Under the pieces are notes generated by a model. That model was not told the DNA's origin. It saw only the letters and a list, made by a program, of their open reading frames with translations, and did no database searches. Below, piece after piece: positions 46,662 to 53,830 of a stretch of 53,830 nucleotides of DNA; position 1 is the first letter of the stretch; every line of letters starts with the position of its first letter. Origin of the DNA: an uncultured Anaerolineae bacterium (GTDB taxonomy: Bacteria > Chloroflexota > Anaerolineae > Aggregatilineales > Phototrophicaceae); contig CALDYP010000053.1 in NCBI GenBank assembly GCA_937944445.1, positions 1 to 53,830 of the forward strand. Direction: 5' to 3'. Position numbers and translations under genes: made by a program.

Positions 46662-48344
46662 CTAGCCCGCGCCCATAACCCCAGCGAGCAGCGCGTGCGG
46701 GCGATTGGCGACGAGGTTCGTCTGCTGGGATACCATACGGTTAACCGCGGCATGCGGAAAGATGGCTGCTATGACGTTTGAAGCGTTGGGGGCGGCTCTG
46801 TGGACAATGGGGTGGCTGATGTTGCCGTCAAATGGGCGGACACGCCACGTCGTCCACAGCGTGAAGTCCTCGCTGATGGCCAGCACAGCCGCGCCGCCGT
46901 GCGCCCCGTGCCGGCTGCCTATGCACACGTTCAGACGGTTTTCTGCGGCACGCTCCAACAAACCTGTTTGCAGCTCCCACGCTTCTAGGATGTGCGTGGG
47001 GCAGGCGACGACGTGCGCGCCTTGCAAGGCGGCCAAGCGGAACGCTTCTGGGTAGATCGTGTCGCCGCCGCCAATGAGCGCAATGCGCCCCAGCGCTGTG
47101 TCGCACGCTTGCACCTCGTCGGCTAAGACGGTGGCCCATGCGTGGCGCGCGCAGGGGTGCAAGCTGCGCTGCTTCAACAGCACGCCTGCTTTGCTTAGCA
47201 GCAGGCTGGTGTGCGCGAACGCTTCGCCCACAGCTTCAACCACGCTGAGGGCAAGGTAGGTGGCGGGCTTCAATGCGTCTGTTAGCTCGGCCAGCAGCGC
47301 CGCGCCTATCTGAGCCTGCTCAGCCAGCGGCGCATCTAGCACGATCCCCCAACGCTCGGGCAGCACGATGAGGCTGGCCTCTGTTCGTGCGAGATGTGCG
47401 ATGAGCGTGTCCTTGTCTGTGCCTTGCCAAGCCTCGGCGATGCACTGCGCAGGGGCAGGCGCGGGTGTGGGCGTTTCGGGGCGGGCGATGGGCGCGTAGA
47501 TGCGCGGGCGGCGGCTCGCCATGATGTCCGTGCCGTCGGGGCGCAGCTTGTCGTCAGCGGCGGCGGGCGCGATGTCGGCGTAGATCACCGCTTCGCCGCT
47601 GTGGGGTGCTTTGGCCAGCACTGTGCCATCTGGCGCGACAATTTGCGACTCACCCGCGCCTTGCAGCTGCTCGGGTGCAACGTTCACGCGCTCGGCGATG
47701 AGCGGCGCAAGCCCACGCGGGACGAGCCAGCCAACTTTGTTGGCCGCCACGACAAAGACCTTGTTCTCAGCCGCGCGCACCGGCACATGCAGCGCCCCCT
47801 CGTCTAAAGCGAACGAGTTCAGGCTGTTTAGCAGCACCTGCGCGCCGCGCACTGCCAAGCTGCGCGGCGTCTCGCAGATGACGCCGTCCATACACGAGTA
47901 CATCCCTACCCGCGCAAAGGGTAAGTCAACAATAGGCGCACACACGGTGGCCCTGCTCAAGAAGTTGTTCTCGTTGCCCATCAGCACCTGCTTATCGGCG
48001 ATGGCAATCGGGCGGCCGGTCGGGTCAAACAAGATGTTCGTGCCGGTGACAGTGTCGGGCGCACGGCGCACTGTGCAGTTGATCATCACGTAAAACCCAT
48101 GCTGGCGCGCCTTCGCTGCAATCGCCTGCAAGAACTCACCGTCAAGCGTGACGGCCACCTCGTAGCTGTGGGCGCGGTCACGATACCAAGACAGGTGATT
48201 GCAAAATTCTGGCAGCACCAGCAGCGCCGGGGCGACTCGTGCCGCCTCGTCGATCATACGGCAGCAAGTAGCCAGATTTTGCGCTACATCGGTTCCAATC
48301 TCAAACTGCGCCGCGGCCACGCGCACGCTTAACGCTGCGGTCAA
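46662..48344 (-). CDS. Tandem nitrilase/CN-hydrolase with an inactivated second domain
   Basis: A 560-residue protein holding two carbon-nitrogen hydrolase domains; single-domain nitrilases have ~270-330. Domain 1 (about 6-255) has a complete triad: E46 in LVLPEFCNH, K118 in IADKQVLMG and C151 in GMYSCMDGVI. Domain 2 (about 290-555) has the Glu (LIVLPERWG) and Lys (LKQRSLHP). The nucleophile Cys, expected in an ICYD-type stretch, is replaced by Gly in LIGGGDTIYPEAF, so this half should be inactive. The start is probably TTG 48344 with GGGGGAG upstream, 4 bases after the aldehyde dehydrogenase stop. Last gene of the four-gene operon. Confidence 0.85.
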   Translation of the reverse strand: MTAALSVRVAAAQFEIGTDVAQNLATCCRMIDEAARVAPALLVLPEFCNHLSWYRDRAHSYEVAVTLDGEFLQAIAAKARQHGFYVMINCTVRRAPDTVTGTNILFDPTGRPIAIADKQVLMGNENNFLSRATVCAPIVDLPFARVGMYSCMDGVICETPRSLAVRGAQVLLNSLNSFALDEGALHVPVRAAENKVFVVAANKVGWLVPRGLAPLIAERVNVAPEQLQGAGESQIVAPDGTVLAKAPHSGEAVIYADIAPAAADDKLRPDGTDIMASRRPRIYAPIARPETPTPAPAPAQCIAEAWQGTDKDTLIAHLARTEASLIVLPERWGIVLDAPLAEQAQIGAALLAELTDALKPATYLALSVVEAVGEAFAHTSLLLSKAGVLLKQRSLHPCARHAWATVLADEVQACDTALGRIALIGGGDTIYPEAFRLAALQGAHVVACPTHILEAWELQTGLLERAAENRLNVCIGSRHGAHGGAAVLAISEDFTLWTTWRVRPFDGNISHPIVHRAAPNASNVIAAIFPHAAVNRMVSQQTNLVANRPHALLAGVMGAG

Positions 48345-48348
48345 CCCT

Positions 48349-49803
48349 CTACTCCCCCAACTCGATGCTGATCCATTTCAACTCGGTGAAGTGTTCGGTG
48401 CTGTAGTGGCCGCCGCTGCGCCCCATCCCCGACAGCCCAAACCCGCCAACGGGGGCGAGCGCGTCACTCTGGAAAGAGTGTAAACCTAGATGCACGCCGC
48501 CACAGCGGATGCGCCGCGCCGCTTGTAGGCCGCGCTTCATGTCGTTGGTGAGGACGCCCGCGCTCAGGCCGTAGTCGCTCTCGTTGGCAGCAGCGATGGC
48601 CTCTTCAAGGTCATTGACGATCACAGCACATGCGACGGGCCCAAACGTCTCTTCGCGCCAGATGGCGTTCTCACGCGGCGGTTCGACGAGCAGAGTCGGT
48701 TGATAGGTCAGGCCGCGGTGGACTGCGCCGCCGGTCAGGCACTGCGCGCCCGCGTCAAGCGCAGCTTGCACGTGGCGGCGCACTTTGTCCAGCGCCCCGT
48801 GATGGATAAGCGGCCCGTAAGCCGTGCGTTCGTCGCGCAGGTCGCCCAAGTGCAGCCCTTCCGCGGCTGCCTTGAGTGCGCTAAGGTAGTCATCTGCAAC
48901 AGCGCGCTCGACGATCAAGCGAGAGCTGGACATGCAAATTTGGCCGCCGTGATAGAACGCCCCCAACAGCGTAGCGTTGACTGCCGCCTCAACGTCTACA
49001 TCGCCCAAGACCAGCAGCGGATTTTTGCCGCCCAGCTCAAGCTGAAGGCGCGCCATGTGCTGCATAGCGAGCTGCCCAATCTTTTGCCCGGTGGCGGTGC
49101 TGCCCGTGAACGCAATGCCGCGCACCGCTGGATGAGTCACCAGCGCGCTGCCCACTTCGCTGCCGTAGCCGGTCAGCATGTTGAGCGCACCGTCCGGCAG
49201 CCCCGCCGCGTGCAAGATGCGCGCGAACGCCAGCGCAATCAGCGGCGTCTCTTCGCTCGGCTTGCTGATGACGGCGTTGCCCGCCGCCAATGGGAAGACC
49301 ACCATCTTAGCGAGCAGCGCCAGCGGTGCGTTGAACGGCGAGATGGCGACGACCACCCCAAGCGGCTCACGCAAGACCAGCGAAAGACGATGCGGGCGGT
49401 CGTTGGGGAAGGTGTCGCCGTAGAGGCGGCGCGCCTCGCCCGCTGCGGTGCGCAGCAAGCTCGCCCCGTAGCGACATTCAAAGCGCGCTTTGGTAATCGT
49501 TGAGCCGCTCTCGTCGATGAGCAGGTCAATCAGCGCGTCGCTTTCAGCTTCCAACAGGTCAGCGGCGCGCAGCAGCATGCGCTCGCGCTCGGCGGGCGGC
49601 AGGGCTGACCAAACGGCAAAGCCGCGCTCGGCGGCGCTGACGGCGCGCGCCACGTCCGCGCTGCCAGCGCGCGCTGCGTCGCCCAACTTGCGCCCATCCT
49701 CAGGGGCATAGCTGGCGAACGTCTCACCTGACAGGGCGGGTGTTTCCTTGCCGCCAATCCAAAGCTGCCCCTTGAGCAGCGTTTGCGGCGCGGGGGTGGT
49801 CAC
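48349..49803 (-). CDS. Aldehyde dehydrogenase, aromatic-aldehyde type
   Basis: A 484-residue NAD(P)-dependent aldehyde dehydrogenase. Motifs are SPFNAPLALLAKM, SKPSEETPLIAL, GIAFTGSTATGQKIG (nucleotide site), LELGGKNPLLVL (general-base Glu), GQICMSSSRLIVE (nucleophile Cys) and EETFGPVACAVIV. The GQICMSS form of the Cys motif is common in benzaldehyde, vanillin and salicylaldehyde dehydrogenases, so an aromatic or short-chain aldehyde is a reasonable guess. The start is GTG overlapping the monooxygenase stop (GTGA). The position in the operon suggests it oxidises an aldehyde formed by the pathway. Confidence 0.92.
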   Translation of the reverse strand: MTTPAPQTLLKGQLWIGGKETPALSGETFASYAPEDGRKLGDAARAGSADVARAVSAAERGFAVWSALPPAERERMLLRAADLLEAESDALIDLLIDESGSTITKARFECRYGASLLRTAAGEARRLYGDTFPNDRPHRLSLVLREPLGVVVAISPFNAPLALLAKMVVFPLAAGNAVISKPSEETPLIALAFARILHAAGLPDGALNMLTGYGSEVGSALVTHPAVRGIAFTGSTATGQKIGQLAMQHMARLQLELGGKNPLLVLGDVDVEAAVNATLLGAFYHGGQICMSSSRLIVERAVADDYLSALKAAAEGLHLGDLRDERTAYGPLIHHGALDKVRRHVQAALDAGAQCLTGGAVHRGLTYQPTLLVEPPRENAIWREETFGPVACAVIVNDLEEAIAAANESDYGLSAGVLTNDMKRGLQAARRIRCGGVHLGLHSFQSDALAPVGGFGLSGMGRSGGHYSTEHFTELKWISIELGE

Positions 49804-50990
49804 AGCCGATCCTCCAACATCGAGGCTTTGAGCAGAAAGCGGCGCATCTTGGCGCGGTCGCTGGCGATGGCGCGCAGGTGGTTGTTGCGCGTTTGGCGGT
49901 AAGTCATCTCACTGGCGCTCATGTCGCGGTAGTTTTTGTCAGTATAGCTTTGGATGTCCTGCAAGGCGAACGTGCGCCGCGCGTGTGCCCATGCGTCCAG
50001 CGCGGCAGTGTCACCGACGTGGAGGGCGGTCAGCAGCGGCTCAACCAGCGTGTAAGCGTCGTGGATGCCGCTGTTCATGCCCATGCCGCCCATCGGGTTG
50101 TTGATGTGCGCCGCGTCGCCCAGCAGCAGCGCGCGCCCACGCCGAAAGCTCTCCGCGATGCGCTGGTGCACTTTGTAGATCGACACGCCGTAAATCGTGT
50201 AATCAAGGTCAGCGCCGATGAAGCGGCGCATGCGCTGGCGGACAGCGGCTTCGTCTTGGGCGATGTGATCAGCTTCGTCGTCCCGCAGCCGGAAGACCAC
50301 GCGCGTTATATCTGGCAGGTGCAGCACGATCACCCACTCATGCGGGTCAAAGATGTAGCACACCGACGCGAAATTCGGGAAGAGCGCGTCAAGGTTGACA
50401 TCGCTCGCCACGAGCAAGAAGCGGTCTTCGTAGGTCATGCCTTCAAACGTCATGCCTAGTGCACGGCGGACGGTGCTCTTTGAGCCGTCCGCGCCGCACA
50501 GAAACGCGCCTTTGACGCGGCAGGCGCTGCCGTCGCGGCGGGCAAAGGTCGCTTCGATGTGGTCGTCATCTTCACGATACGACACAAACGTATGCCCCAT
50601 GTGGATGCGGACGCAGGGGTGCGCCTCCAGTCGCTGCTTCAGCAGGCACGTGAGCGTGCTTTGTGGGCATTGCAGACGAAAGGGATAGGGCGTGTCGTCG
50701 GCGATGACGCTGTAGCGCAGCTCGGCGACGAGCTGACGATTTTCACGCTCCCAAAATTGCAGACGGTCAACGATATGACCATGCTTGAGCAGCGCCCTCA
50801 GCACCTCCCACTCAGCGAGCATCTCCAGCGTGCGTGGGTGAAAGGTGCTAGCGCGCGCCTCGGTGCTCAGCTCAGGCAGCGCCTCGAACACCTCTACGCG
50901 AACGCCGCGCCGCGCCAGCGCTAGCGCCAACGACAGCCCTACAGGCCCAGCCCCAACGATCACAACGGGTAATGTGCTGATGTGTGTCAT
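49800..50990 (-). CDS. FAD-dependent aromatic-ring-type monooxygenase
   Basis: A 396-residue flavoprotein of the p-hydroxybenzoate hydroxylase class. FAD/NAD motifs are VVIVGAGPVGLSLALALARRG (GxGxxG at residues 13-18), the DG motif CGADGSKSTVRRALG, and the GD motif RALLLGDAAHINNPMGGMGMNSGIHDA. The enzyme class inserts one oxygen into an aromatic ring or other activated substrate using NAD(P)H. The ATG follows AAGGAGCAGGT. The gene is 13 bp after the isomerase-like gene and overlaps the aldehyde dehydrogenase by 4 bases. The substrate is unknown. Confidence 0.9.
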   Translation of the reverse strand: MTHISTLPVVIVGAGPVGLSLALALARRGVRVEVFEALPELSTEARASTFHPRTLEMLAEWEVLRALLKHGHIVDRLQFWERENRQLVAELRYSVIADDTPYPFRLQCPQSTLTCLLKQRLEAHPCVRIHMGHTFVSYREDDDHIEATFARRDGSACRVKGAFLCGADGSKSTVRRALGMTFEGMTYEDRFLLVASDVNLDALFPNFASVCYIFDPHEWVIVLHLPDITRVVFRLRDDEADHIAQDEAAVRQRMRRFIGADLDYTIYGVSIYKVHQRIAESFRRGRALLLGDAAHINNPMGGMGMNSGIHDAYTLVEPLLTALHVGDTAALDAWAHARRTFALQDIQSYTDKNYRDMSASEMTYRQTRNNHLRAIASDRAKMRRFLLKASMLEDRL

Positions 50991-51002
50991 ACCTGCTCCT
51001 TG

Positions 51003-51746
51003 TTAGTGGTCGCGCAGCAGCCGACCGCAGCCGTAGACCGTGTCGGTGATCCCGTTGTCGCGCAGGGCCATCCACCACGTGGCAGCGTTGATGGCGATTA
51101 CAGGCTTGCCCAGCCAGCGCTCGGCCTCGTCAGCAAGGCGCACCATGCTCAAATTGGTGCCGACTTGCACGAGCGCGTCCACGCTGTCATCGTTGATCTC
51201 TAACAGCGCTTGGCGCAGCTCGTCTTCCTGAACGTGGGCGATGGCCACCGCGGTAGGGCAGCGCAGCCCTTTCACCTTCCCCACCTCAAAGCCCAACTCG
51301 CTGAAGAAACGGCGCACGTTCTCATCGCCGATGGGCTGATAGGGCGTGATGACCGCGATCTTTTTCGCGTTGAAGCGCTTAAGCGCGCGCTCGCAAGCCT
51401 CCGCGCCGGTGGCAACGCCCATGCCCGACCAGTCTCGAATCTGCTTGACGAACTGGCGATTGCCCTCCACGCCGCCCCAAAACGTTTCTGCGCTCATGCC
51501 CATCACCATGTAGTCCACTTCAGCAGTGAGGACGCGCTGGATGGCGTAGTGAATCTCATCGCGGATTTGCACGAGCAGCTCTTGGAAGGCGCTGTCGCTG
51601 CTCAGGTTTTGGTTGCGGATCCAGATGCGCGAGAAGTGCGCCGTGACCCCCTCGACGCGCATACGGTAAAAGTCTGGCTCAACAATCGTGTTGGTGCTGG
51701 GCGCAATCACGCCGAATTTTTTGCGCCATCCTAGGGCATCTACCAT
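51003..51746 (-). CDS. Maleate isomerase/arylmalonate decarboxylase-like protein, Cys-less
   Basis: A 247-residue Asp/Glu racemase-superfamily protein that would move a proton or decarboxylate a dicarboxylate. It opens with WRKKFGVIAPSTNTIVEPDFYRM. Family members use two Cys nucleophiles, one in each half. At the first position the sequence is MVMGMSAETFWGG, with Met where Cys is expected. At the second it is LVQVGTNLSMVRL, with Gly. The other typical blocks remain (GVATGAEACERAL, IAVITPY, GKPVIAINAATWWMALR). Either this is a clade with different chemistry, or it is not an isomerase. It is the first gene of the minus-strand operon. Confidence 0.75.
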   Translation of the reverse strand: MVDALGWRKKFGVIAPSTNTIVEPDFYRMRVEGVTAHFSRIWIRNQNLSSDSAFQELLVQIRDEIHYAIQRVLTAEVDYMVMGMSAETFWGGVEGNRQFVKQIRDWSGMGVATGAEACERALKRFNAKKIAVITPYQPIGDENVRRFFSELGFEVGKVKGLRCPTAVAIAHVQEDELRQALLEINDDSVDALVQVGTNLSMVRLADEAERWLGKPVIAINAATWWMALRDNGITDTVYGCGRLLRDH

Positions 51747-51922
51747 GTCATGCTCTCTCTGATGAAATCTGTTGTTTGTGCAAATTGAATTTGCGTCAAG
51801 ATGTCCACCGCGTTGTTGATGGTGGGCTATGCCAAATCATGCGCGGCTCACAGGGCTTGGCGTGGGCTTGCGACAGTTTGGGCAAAATCTTGCTCTAGAT
51901 TAGACATTCTTTAAAAAACTCC

Positions 51923-51951
51923 TTGACAGCTCAGCAATTTCTAAGATATAA
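51923..51951 (+). promoter_or_regulatory. Sigma-70-type promoter toward the membrane-protein genes
   Basis: TTGACA (51923-51928), a 17-base spacer, ATATAA (51946-51951); TATAAA with an 18-base spacer is the shifted reading. The transcript would start near 51958 inside a pair of AATGTTACA repeats. Confidence 0.65.
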
Positions 51952-51977
51952 AATGTTACAACAATACAATGTTACAT
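51952..51977. promoter_or_regulatory. Direct-repeat operator candidate AATGTTACA x2
   Basis: AATGTTACA at 51952-51960 and again at 51969-51977, with a centre-to-centre distance of 17 bp, overlapping the predicted start of transcription. Repressor half-sites at this place are plausible; the protein that might bind is unknown. Confidence 0.45.
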
Positions 51978-52052
51978 CATACTGAGTTTTGCGTCAACGT
52001 GCTGGCAGGTTGACAACCGCGGTGTGATGAGTTCGGTAGGGGGATTTTTTTC

Positions 52053-52796
52053 ATGTCAACGTTTTTACATCCTTCATTTTCTGTCCTGCATATCGGGTTG
52101 GTGATCTGGGGGGCGCTGCTTTGGCAGCGTCAACGCTCGCTTGGCACGCTGATCGTGATCATCACCGCGGCCGGGCTGGCATATGACAACCTGATCCTCA
52201 CACTGGGCACGAGCATTGGCGTCGGCAGCACGCTTGAGGCGTTGAACGTGCCGCGCTACCTGCTGCACGCAGTGATGACCCCACTCTTGGTGCTGACGGC
52301 CTTTGAGCTGGCGCGGCGGGCGCGCGTGCCGATGGCGCAGTCTGCGCTCAGCCGCAGCCTCATAGTTGGTCTGGCAGTGGTCTTGGTGGGCGTGGGGCTG
52401 ACGCAGAGCTTGGTTGGCATGCACCTGAAGCCAGCCTGCCACGACGGCATCCTGCGCTATGCTGAGCGCGTGACCGAAAATCAGCTTTGTGAGGGCGTGG
52501 TGTATGAAGCAGGCGTGCTTGAAGCGCGCGGCCTGCCGCCGCTTGCGTCTATCGCGACGGTGATCACTGTCGCCTTTTGGGGCTTAATGATTGGGCGCAA
52601 GGCGGGCATCTGGTGGCTGCTAGTGGGCGCAGTCGTCATGTTCATCACCGCCGCTGTCCCGGCCTCGCGCGTTGGGCTGTGGGTGGGCAACGGGGGTGAG
52701 CTAGTCTTGCTTGCCAGCTTGCTGTTTGTCACGGCGCGCCTGCAAGCGCGTGAAGGGCTTGGCACGTTCGGCAGCGTGCAGCCAATCGCTTCCTGA
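52053..52796 (+). CDS. Multi-pass membrane protein of unknown function, 247 aa
   Basis: I do not recognise a family. The protein has about six or seven hydrophobic segments, for example VLHIGLVIWGALLW (~12-25), TLIVIITAAGLAYDNLIL (~32-50), YLLHAVMTPLLVLTAFELA (~68-86), LIVGLAVVLVGVGLTQSLV (~103-120), SIATVITVAFWGLMIG (~166-182), WWLLVGAVVMFITAAVP (~187-204) and ELVLLASLLFVTARL (~216-230). The loop at about 123-155 contains two Cys residues (PACHDG, NQLCEG) that could form a disulfide outside. The ATG follows AGGGGGATT. A second membrane gene follows 50 bp later, so the pair is probably an operon under the 51923 promoter. Confidence 0.7.
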   Translation: MSTFLHPSFSVLHIGLVIWGALLWQRQRSLGTLIVIITAAGLAYDNLILTLGTSIGVGSTLEALNVPRYLLHAVMTPLLVLTAFELARRARVPMAQSALSRSLIVGLAVVLVGVGLTQSLVGMHLKPACHDGILRYAERVTENQLCEGVVYEAGVLEARGLPPLASIATVITVAFWGLMIGRKAGIWWLLVGAVVMFITAAVPASRVGLWVGNGGELVLLASLLFVTARLQAREGLGTFGSVQPIAS

Positions 52797-52846
52797 AAAA
52801 ACTTTTACGCAATAGTGCCAATAGTCTGATAGTGTAGAGAGGAACG

Positions 52847-53566
52847 ATGAACGAGACTTATTCTGTGGTAATGGCGTTGCAAGATTTTATGCCTGTCGTG
52901 CTTTCCTCGCTGGGGATGCTCTTCTTGGCGCGCTTTGTGGCCAGACAAAACGCCAACTTTGGCAAAGCGGCACACATTGCATGGGTTCTGACCACGCTCG
53001 GCGGCGCGAGCAAGGCCACTTGGAAGCTCATTATGGCGCTGACGAACGGTGAAACCAACGTCGCGTTCTTCAACGACAGCCTATTCTACCTGATGGGCGC
53101 AGGGTTCACGGTGATGGCCTTCATGCTCTGGTACGTGCAGCGTGAAGCCGTTGGGCGCAGTGTGCCGCAGGTAGGGCATCCGGCCGTGCTGCCGATTGTG
53201 ATCGTAGCGGGCGTGTCTTTCGCCTCGCTTGGTATGGCGTTCGCACGGCCAGACGTGCGCACGTGGTATCTGCTGATGCTGATGCTGACGACGGTCGGCA
53301 ATTTTGCAACAGCCGGGCTGGCCATTCGTCAGAGCTTGCGCCAGCAAGACCGCGTGGCGGCGGCGTTGTTCGCCTTCAACGTGGTGGCCATCCTCATGCT
53401 TACCGGCATGGCGCGCATTGAACCGCGCACCATCCCGCTTGAGTGGGCCTCTCAGATCAGCAACACAATTTCCAATGGGGCGTTTGCCTACGCTGCCTAT
53501 CGAGTTTTGATGCGCGTGGCTGAAACAACACGCGACGTGAAGGCTGCGGCAGCGTTTACACAATGA
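52847..53566 (+). CDS. Multi-pass membrane protein of unknown function, 239 aa
   Basis: An unrecognised protein with about six hydrophobic segments (LSSLGMLFLARFVA, HIAWVLTTLGGASKATWKL, FYLMGAGFTVMAFMLWYV, VLPIVIVAGVSFASLGMAF, YLLMLMLTTVGNFATAGLAI, VAAALFAFNVVAILMLTGMA). Charged loops are short. The C-terminal tail is Ala/Thr-rich. Size and topology parallel the preceding gene, but no clear sequence similarity is visible. The ATG follows GAGAGGAAC. It ends ~60 bp before the transposase fragment, so insertion of that element may have cut off downstream genes. Confidence 0.7.
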   Translation: MNETYSVVMALQDFMPVVLSSLGMLFLARFVARQNANFGKAAHIAWVLTTLGGASKATWKLIMALTNGETNVAFFNDSLFYLMGAGFTVMAFMLWYVQREAVGRSVPQVGHPAVLPIVIVAGVSFASLGMAFARPDVRTWYLLMLMLTTVGNFATAGLAIRQSLRQQDRVAAALFAFNVVAILMLTGMARIEPRTIPLEWASQISNTISNGAFAYAAYRVLMRVAETTRDVKAAAAFTQ

Positions 53567-53625
53567 CGCGGGCGTGCGCTGGAGTGTCTTACACAGGCTG
53601 AAGCCCCCTGATGCAGTTTAAAAAA
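53567..53625. other. Junction between membrane gene and IS end
   Basis: GGAGTGTCTTACACAGG (53581-53597) is followed by CTGAAGCCCCCT. The first nine bases equal the start of the MITE termini, and the next words resemble the MITE interior. This may be the terminal repeat of the IS or a fused MITE fragment; the other end is outside the window. Confidence 0.35.
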
Positions 53626-53830
53626 TTAGTCATATAAGAGGCCGACATAGCGCAAGAGGTCAGTTGAGCCATGTTCAAAGCGCTGGATGAAGTTGAGAAC
53701 GGCTTGCTTGAGGGCAGGCCAATCGTCACTGAGGCGATGGAGATGTAACACCTCTTGCCGCAACCAGCGCCAGAGCTTTTCGATGGGATTAAGCCAAGAA
53801 GCATAGGTAGGCAAGCACACACATTGAATG
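53626..53830 (-). CDS. IS630-family transposase, C-terminal part (runs off the window)
   Basis: The frame is open to the right edge, so only the last ~67 residues are visible. CLPTYASWLNPIEKLWRWLRQEV is the signature of the third catalytic region of IS630/Tc1-type DDE transposases, where Glu in NPIEKLW is the final catalytic residue. It continues to RFEHGSTDLLRYVGLLYD before the stop. Such enzymes insert at TA dinucleotides. It is the only transposase in the window. The N-terminal part lies beyond 53830, so whether it is intact cannot be told. Confidence 0.85.
   Translation of the reverse strand, partial: IQCVCLPTYASWLNPIEKLWRWLRQEVLHLHRLSDDWPALKQAVLNFIQRFEHGSTDLLRYVGLLYD

Larger units (their letters stand above)
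51747..52052. other. Divergent regulatory region before the catabolic operon and membrane genes
   Basis: This 306-bp gap contains no gene. It is AT-richer at 51890-51990 and carries a plus-strand promoter (51923-51951) and two direct copies of AATGTTACA. The minus-strand operon would start near 51747; no clear promoter for it was identified by eye. Confidence 0.6.

Noticed and set aside
46662..51746. Nicotinate (nic-type) degradation pathway
   Set aside because: Although a FAD monooxygenase and a maleate-isomerase-like gene occur, the dioxygenase, deformylase and maleamate amidase genes are absent and the isomerase lacks its Cys residues.
53581..53597. GGAGTGTCTTACACAGG as proof that the IS630 enzyme moves the MITE family
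   Set aside because: Only nine bases match the MITE terminus, and the MITEs have 8-bp duplications whereas IS630 enzymes duplicate TA.
1..53830. CRISPR arrays, tRNA or rRNA genes
   Set aside because: No regularly spaced repeats with unique spacers and no cloverleaf or rRNA-like sequence was noticed in the gaps between genes.

Overview
The window is GC-rich bacterial DNA that looks like Chloroflexota, most likely Anaerolineae or a close relative. The inference rests on several traits together: lipoproteins with long Thr-Pro-Thr stretches, LGFP-like repeats, tandem DUF4342 proteins, many WD40/PD40 beta-propellers, large disordered TPR proteins and leucine-type acyl-CoA enzymes. No rRNA or tRNA gene and no CRISPR array was seen. 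Most genes look chromosomal. One IS630-type transposase fragment lies at the right edge, and several families of short non-coding repeats are scattered between genes.

Layout. 0.3-4.6 kb: membrane protein, ACAD10/11-like acyl-CoA dehydrogenase, metallo-beta-lactamase-fold hydrolase and a DUF4231 membrane protein. 4.5-11.8 kb (minus strand): a tightly coupled three-gene unit of two very large acidic proteins studded with short Trp-Leu motifs, followed by a lipoprotein. 11.8-12.5 kb: a 270-bp MITE-like element. 12.5-18.1 kb: WD40 propeller, PQQ-type sugar dehydrogenase, YugP-like protease, methylcrotonyl-CoA carboxylase beta subunit and two DUF4342 proteins. 18.3-23.5 kb: GT-C-like membrane protein, a CitE-family lyase behind an attenuator-like leader, a Thr-Pro-rich lipoprotein and an orphan 145-residue protein. 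23.8-28.0 kb: ArsR-family regulator with its own operator, an M50-like protein lacking the catalytic Glu, and a GAF/GAF/kinase/REC/REC hybrid sensor. 29.2-30.6 kb: cysteine synthase behind a long, strongly structured leader RNA. 30.6-36.6 kb: TolB-like propeller, C39-like peptidase with TPR, TIR protein, GDP-fucose synthase and a slipin/NfeD pair. 36.9-40.9 kb: YabE-like G5/3D protein next to rsmA, then an S1-domain protein with an amphipathic repeat tail. 41-46.5 kb: secreted PPC-like and fasciclin proteins, a DUF1269 protein, a glycosyltransferase and OsmC. 46.7-51.7 kb (minus strand): a four-gene catabolic-looking operon in which two enzymes have lost textbook catalytic cysteines. 52.0-53.6 kb: two multi-pass membrane proteins of unknown function.

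The strongest candidates for something undescribed are: (1) the Trp-motif scaffold operon; (2) the MITE family, with 22-bp imperfect inverted repeats and perfect 8-bp target duplications at two loci; (3) the cysteine synthase leader, where one 9-bp helix followed by six T residues competes with another helix; (4) a promoter, perfect Shine-Dalgarno, 10-residue peptide and terminator cassette in front of the CitE gene; (5) the catabolic operon. All functional statements come from reading motifs by eye. No database search or folding program was run.
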